Origin: Candidatus Margulisiibacteriota bacterium
GTDB taxonomy: Bacteria; Margulisbacteria; WOR-1; JAKLHX01; JBAZKV01
Length of the DNA: 47,696 nt
Assembly: GCA_041650635.1 (NCBI GenBank)
Contig: JBAZKV010000014.1
Coordinates: forward strand, 1-47,696
Direction of reading: 5' to 3'
Below are positions 43,798 to 47,696 of the stretch, piece by piece. Positions within the stretch are counted from its first letter, which is position 1; each line of letters begins with the position of its first letter. The notes beneath the pieces were generated by a model. The model saw only the letters and a list, made by a program, of their open reading frames with translations, was not told the origin of the DNA and made no database searches. The translations under genes were made by a program, and so were the position numbers.

Positions 43798-45876
43798 TTA
43801 TGAAAGATGCAGCACTAGGACCCCTCTTCCGGCAATGGTGATGGGCAGCTTGCCTTTTTCTATCTCAAAACCCTTATCGGTCAGGGCATCCTCGGCTTTG
43901 AGATACTTCTCGGGCACATCTATTTCGAATTTCTCTTTTTTTGGACTATGGTTGATCACATACAGGATAGGAGTATCGCTGCCTTCCCATAGCACCATCT
44001 CGATGCTGTCCTTGTCCTTTAAAAAGAATTCCGGCAGCGGCAGATGCCTCCTTACATAGCTTGCAAGCCTGGAATTGCCTATCTTGCCTATGCTCATAAA
44101 CAGAGAAAAAGTCGCGTAAAGAACCCTGCCCCTGCCTATCTTTTTCTCGATAAAAGCCGGATAACCGTCTTCATACTCCATCAGGACCTCATCGGCTCCG
44201 CTGATGAGGTCCCTGAACCCGTAGGCATAGCAGCGTATCTTGGGGATTGCTATCCTGTCCCCGATGGTCTCTATATGGTCGCAGGTTATATTGAGAAGCT
44301 CCCCTAATAGCCCCTTTTGATGAATATGAGCATTCTCGTTTTTTGCCCCGAACCTGGATTCGGTTATTAACACTCCGCCCTTTTCGACAAACTTTTTAAG
44401 GGTTGCGGCATGGTCTTCCTTAAGGAGATAAGGATTGGGTACAAGCAGCACTTTATATGGCAGTTCCCCATCCTCCAGATGCCTTTCAAAAACAAAAGCC
44501 GCCGGGTTGTAATAATTCCAGAGCACCTGATGGGCTCCCTGGCAGCTGTCCAGGCCGTGTGTGTGCCCCAGATCGGCCCTTACCTGCTCCCACTGTCCCG
44601 CAATAGCCCTTGGAGGCCCCTGTTCCTGATAGGTCTGGATGTCCGAAGACCTTAGATAAGCGACCGCGGCTTTAGGCTTTAGTTCGTGCGCGTGCAGCGT
44701 CTGCACGGCCTTTTTTATCTCCTGACCGGCCTTTTCTATGGCTTCCAGCCTTTTGGTGCGGCTTCCGTCCGCGTTCAGAATTCCGAACCCTCCTGCCTCG
44801 CCCCCAAAGATCGCAGTCCTCCACTGATGGTAAAGTATTGACTTTGCTCCGTGGGCAACTATCTGGTGGGTCCAGGTCCTTATTTCCGGACCTTCTATAT
44901 ATCCCGGATAGCCCCATCTTACATTGGGCCCGCCTTGCAGTTCGGTCACATGGAATTCGGTTTTCCTGTGGCTTGAAAAACTTCTCCACCAGTCAGCCAT
45001 CTCCCCTATCTGCTGGGGGCTGTTCTTCCCGCCCATCGGGTAGATGTCCCAGCCGTACCAGTCCATTTTTTCGGCCAGTCGGTCGTGGTCCGGCACTCTG
45101 GGGCAGATGCCTAAAAAGCCGTTGGTGCCGATCTTTCTGCTTTTGTCATATTCAAGGACCAGGTCCTTTTCCCACTCCAGGAACGCCTTCAGCGAATCTG
45201 TCTTAAAGCGGTACCAGTCAAGAAAGATGTGCGGATTGCCGGCATCCCAGAGCCCCGTTTTTGGAGTCGTGATGTCCTCAAGCTCGCCGAATTCGTTGGT
45301 CCAGAATTTTGCCCCCCAGACCTCGTTTATCTTTTCGAGGGAGCCGTATTTTTTAAGCGCCCACAAAACAAAAGCCGCCCTGGTGTCCGGACAGTGGCAA
45401 AAATCCTCGTTGGTGGTGGAGTCCAGCGGCGGATACACCGGCTCGTTATCTATCTGCCAGTAGCGCACTGCGGGATGACCTTTGTACCTGTCGACCAGTT
45501 TCCTGATCATGCGCTCCGCGTATTTTTTATAAGTGCCGCTGTCTCTGCAGATATTGGGCCGCGGCCCGTATTCGGGATAAAGAGTGCCCTGGTTAGAAAC
45601 GGGCCTTGTGTCAGGATGCTTTCTTACCAGCCAGGGAGGCGCCATAGAGGTCGGTATCCCGAGCAGCACTTTTAGCCCGTACTTATCGGCAAGTTCCAGA
45701 GCCTTGTCAAGGTCTTCAAACTTGAAATCGCCCTCTCTGGGTTCTATCCAGTTCCAGGCCATCTCTCCGAATCGGACAAGGTTGAACCCGCTTTCCGCTA
45801 TCTGCGAAAAGGCGGTTTCCCAGTACTCTTTTGGCCACTGGTCGGGATAAAAAGTTACTCCAAATGGGAAGTCCAT
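43798..45876 (-). CDS. GH42 beta-galactosidase-like glycoside hydrolase
   Basis: The start is ATG 45876 (692 residues), where the family sequence begins (FPFGVTFYPDQWP). An extended -10 lies 10 nt upstream, and the frame upstream only encodes a non-family tail. Acid Glu145 is in WQIDNEPVYP and nucleophile Glu312 in HVTELQGG, close to family numbering. The trimer and beta domains follow. Cytosolic, no signal. It acts on beta-galactosides or related oligosaccharides and pairs with the GH94 gene downstream. There is no ribosome-binding site, so the mRNA looks nearly leaderless. Confidence 0.87.
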   Translation of the reverse strand: MDFPFGVTFYPDQWPKEYWETAFSQIAESGFNLVRFGEMAWNWIEPREGDFKFEDLDKALELADKYGLKVLLGIPTSMAPPWLVRKHPDTRPVSNQGTLYPEYGPRPNICRDSGTYKKYAERMIRKLVDRYKGHPAVRYWQIDNEPVYPPLDSTTNEDFCHCPDTRAAFVLWALKKYGSLEKINEVWGAKFWTNEFGELEDITTPKTGLWDAGNPHIFLDWYRFKTDSLKAFLEWEKDLVLEYDKSRKIGTNGFLGICPRVPDHDRLAEKMDWYGWDIYPMGGKNSPQQIGEMADWWRSFSSHRKTEFHVTELQGGPNVRWGYPGYIEGPEIRTWTHQIVAHGAKSILYHQWRTAIFGGEAGGFGILNADGSRTKRLEAIEKAGQEIKKAVQTLHAHELKPKAAVAYLRSSDIQTYQEQGPPRAIAGQWEQVRADLGHTHGLDSCQGAHQVLWNYYNPAAFVFERHLEDGELPYKVLLVPNPYLLKEDHAATLKKFVEKGGVLITESRFGAKNENAHIHQKGLLGELLNITCDHIETIGDRIAIPKIRCYAYGFRDLISGADEVLMEYEDGYPAFIEKKIGRGRVLYATFSLFMSIGKIGNSRLASYVRRHLPLPEFFLKDKDSIEMVLWEGSDTPILYVINHSPKKEKFEIDVPEKYLKAEDALTDKGFEIEKGKLPITIAGRGVLVLHLS

Positions 45877-45886
45877 CGCTTGATTA

Positions 45887-45895
45887 ATTATAACA
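45887..45895 (-). promoter_or_regulatory. Extended -10 promoter of the GH42-GH94 operon
   Basis: Minus strand TGTTATAAT: a TGn extension plus a perfect TATAAT, with no clear -35. The expected start of transcription is about 4 nt before the ATG at 45876. Confidence 0.5.
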
Positions 45896-45946
45896 TAAGA
45901 AGAGAGGACTGCTTTTTGTTCGTATATCATAAAACCCTTAAAAAAG

Positions 45947-45974
45947 TGAAATTTGAAAAATTCGCTGACGATAT
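45947..45974 (+). promoter_or_regulatory. Sigma-28-like promoter of the nucleotidyltransferase gene
   Basis: TGAAATTT at 45947, GACGATAT at 45967-45974: GAAA-N15-GACGATAT. It gives a leader of about 29 nt with AAAGGAGA before the ATG at 46010. Confidence 0.6.
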
Positions 45975-46009
45975 ATTGACAAAGGCTCAAAAGTTGAAAG
46001 GAGAACAAT

Positions 46010-47413
46010 ATGAGCGGCAGAACAATGGGGATGATACTGGCTGCAGGAGCGGGGACAAGGGCAAGACATCTTACGGACATAAGGAGGACCGCTTATCCGG
46101 TAGCAAAACCGATGTTCAGGCTGCTTGACACCCCAATAATGCATCACACCGTGCTTGAAATGCAGAGGCAGGGAATAACGGATATTTTCTGCAATGTCTG
46201 GAGCAACCCAGATACTCTTGAATCATATTACTCCAACATCGCTCCCGGGGCCGTAAAGATGTATAGAGAATCCCAGCTTATGGGGACAATGGGCTCGGCC
46301 GTTCATTGGACCATCGAGCATGGTATCGGCGACGCAGACAGGGTATTCGTAATAAGCGGGGATATAGCCTCTAACGCCGACCTTGGCAGGATACTGGCAG
46401 AACACGAAAGGGTCGGGGCGGATGCGACCATAGCCTTTAACCCGGTTGACTGGAGCCAGGTGCCCAAATACGGCACCGCTTATCTTGAAGGCATGCCGGA
46501 AAAAAGGCCTCAGAGATCCGATGAAACCGTTGAACAGTACGCATCCTATCTCCGGTCCTATATAGCCGACATGGACAGATATATTAAGGGCACCTCTTAC
46601 TCTGCCGTGCAGGTCCATCAGTTCCGGGAAAAAGCCTCGATAGCCGACTGCTGCAGCAATGCCAACAATTCTTCCATCTATCTATTCAACGGCAGCGTAA
46701 TAAGGGCTCTTTACGAAAGGGGGATAACTCCCACCACAGAAAAGACGGATCCCTTTTATGATTTCGGGGCGCATGGATTCAGGCACATACTTGAGCAGGG
46801 GATGAAGTTCTTCGGCGTTCTCTTGCCTCATGAAGTATACTGGGCCGATATCGGGGATATGGGAAAGTACTGGCTGGCAATAATGGATACCCTTGACGGC
46901 AGGTTCGACAGGTCCATGTGGCCTTCTATTATCCCTCAGGCAGACAAAGAATCCGGAGTGATCAGTTTTATCCATCCATCAGCAATGATACATGATACAG
47001 CGGAGCTGATACCTCCGTATTACATAGGCCCTGATGTACATATAGGCGCAGGCGCAAGAGTGGAGAGGGCTTCTTTGTCCCGCGGAAGCCTGATCGGTCC
47101 TAACAGCACAGTGTATGCCTCGGCGGTCCTGGAGTCATCTCATTACCATAGCGGCGATACAATAAGGCAGCTTCGCGGCGACGGGACCAGGGGATCTATC
47201 CTTCAAAGGTCATTAATGGCTTCGGGATTTTTGGCTCCCGGGCAGATGGCAAGCAACAATGTGGTCCTTACTACTCCCGATGGCTATGTAAGGTTTGCTC
47301 CCATCGGAATGGACAAAGACCTGTCGGAGCAGAGGGCGCGGGGCGCACATGTCCCTGCCGTAGAGGCCATTTCGCTTGATGCCATAGGCCAGGCCGTGGT
47401 ACACAGGAACTAA
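46010..47413 (+). CDS. GlgC/GMP-like sugar-1-phosphate nucleotidyltransferase with hexapeptide tail
   Basis: The product has 467 residues. The nucleotide loop is MILAAGAGTRARHLTDIRRTAYP (8-30), the shape of GlgC-type enzymes. Residues of about 320-395 are a left-handed beta-helix of hexapeptide repeats (YYIGPDVHIGAGARVERA). It would form an NDP-sugar from a sugar-1-phosphate, and the GH94 genes on both sides could supply the sugar-1-phosphate. Base and sugar specificity cannot be told. The KP motif of GlgC is altered (RRTAYPVAKP). Strong AAAGGAGA ribosome-binding site. Confidence 0.78.
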   Translation: MSGRTMGMILAAGAGTRARHLTDIRRTAYPVAKPMFRLLDTPIMHHTVLEMQRQGITDIFCNVWSNPDTLESYYSNIAPGAVKMYRESQLMGTMGSAVHWTIEHGIGDADRVFVISGDIASNADLGRILAEHERVGADATIAFNPVDWSQVPKYGTAYLEGMPEKRPQRSDETVEQYASYLRSYIADMDRYIKGTSYSAVQVHQFREKASIADCCSNANNSSIYLFNGSVIRALYERGITPTTEKTDPFYDFGAHGFRHILEQGMKFFGVLLPHEVYWADIGDMGKYWLAIMDTLDGRFDRSMWPSIIPQADKESGVISFIHPSAMIHDTAELIPPYYIGPDVHIGAGARVERASLSRGSLIGPNSTVYASAVLESSHYHSGDTIRQLRGDGTRGSILQRSLMASGFLAPGQMASNNVVLTTPDGYVRFAPIGMDKDLSEQRARGAHVPAVEAISLDAIGQAVVHRN

Positions 47414-47419
47414 GGACAA

Positions 47420-47696
47420 CTATCCCATAACGGCACGGACCCTGTGGGCCCTGCCGTCGCCGTGGGGTTTGATAAGGTTTCCCTGGACCTTCTTTCCGTC
47501 AACTTCCAGCAGAGAAACCCCGTGCTCAACACCCTTGGGATTCTCTATCTCTATCTCGTAGACAGCGCCTCTAAAAGGCCTTGTGATCTTGCATTTTTTC
47601 CATTTTGACGGGATACACGGATCTATAAGCAGCCCTTCATGATCCCTTCTTGCTCCCAGTATCCACTCGGTGGCAAGCATGTAGGTCCAGCCCGCG
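47420..47696 (-). CDS. GH94 phosphorylase, C-terminal fragment at window edge
   Basis: The frame is open to the window end and holds only the last 92 residues (with stop at 47420). AGWTYMLATEWILGARRDHEG and DPCIPSKW align with the C-terminus of the GH94 at 41362. The start and catalytic part lie outside. It converges on the nucleotidyltransferase gene with a 6-nt gap. Confidence 0.82.
   Translation of the reverse strand, partial: AGWTYMLATEWILGARRDHEGLLIDPCIPSKWKKCKITRPFRGAVYEIEIENPKGVEHGVSLLEVDGKKVQGNLIKPHGDGRAHRVRAVMG

Noticed and set aside
45877..46080. 68-residue N-terminal extension of the GH42 protein
   Set aside because: It overlaps the divergent 46010 gene and both promoters, and GH42 homology begins at the ATG at 45876.

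Overview
The window most likely comes from a diderm bacterium of an uncultivated lineage. It has lipoprotein and Sec signal peptides, a pilus-usher-like outer-membrane barrel gene with a chaperone-like neighbour, two GH26 enzymes, GH94 phosphorylases, many large proteins that match no family I know, and several genes with start codons directly at the transcription start. A WOR-1/Saganbacteria- or Margulisbacteria-like origin would fit, but nothing here proves the taxon.

Minus-strand block, 1-11019. In transcription order this holds two ABC sugar permeases (one with a seven-repeat beta-propeller inserted in an outer loop), a GH26-CBM9 enzyme, a GH26 lipoprotein that seems to start at ATA, a secreted carbohydrate-binding-like protein, three small secreted pilin-like beta-sandwich proteins, a periplasmic-chaperone-like protein and a partial usher-like outer-membrane protein. 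It reads as a surface polysaccharide capture, cleavage and import locus joined to a surface-fibre locus.

Middle, 11246-15425. A radical SAM/SPASM protein is followed by an AbiEii-type toxin and XRE antitoxin pair, then an AAA_14/DUF4143 ATPase. The ATPase lies between a decayed and an intact copy of the same promoter plus gene start, as if it had been inserted there.

Plus-strand block, 15516-41357. Ten large genes and one tiny one are mostly unrecognisable. They include multi-membrane-span proteins, two paralogues with a membrane domain plus a TPR-like domain, TPR giants, a DUF4116 repeat protein, a 1590-residue TPR plus beta-rich protein resembling an exopolysaccharide exporter, and a divergent UDP-sugar pyrophosphorylase. 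Three of these proteins share a short module I do not recognise. A glycan synthesis and export machine is my working guess.

Right end, 41362-47696. GH94 cellobiose-phosphorylase-like and GH42 genes are on the minus strand, then a GlgC-like sugar nucleotidyltransferase on the plus strand, then the 3' end of a second GH94 gene on the minus strand.

The strongest unifying signal is a promoter element, (G/T)AAA-N15-NNCGATA(A/T/G). It has fixed spacing and matches the sigma-28 (FliA/SigD/WhiG) consensus. It precedes the radical SAM gene, the transcription units of the large plus-strand cluster, the nucleotidyltransferase, the GH26-CBM9 gene and the surface-fibre operon. I count nine GAAA copies and one TAAA copy, so these scattered genes look like one regulon.
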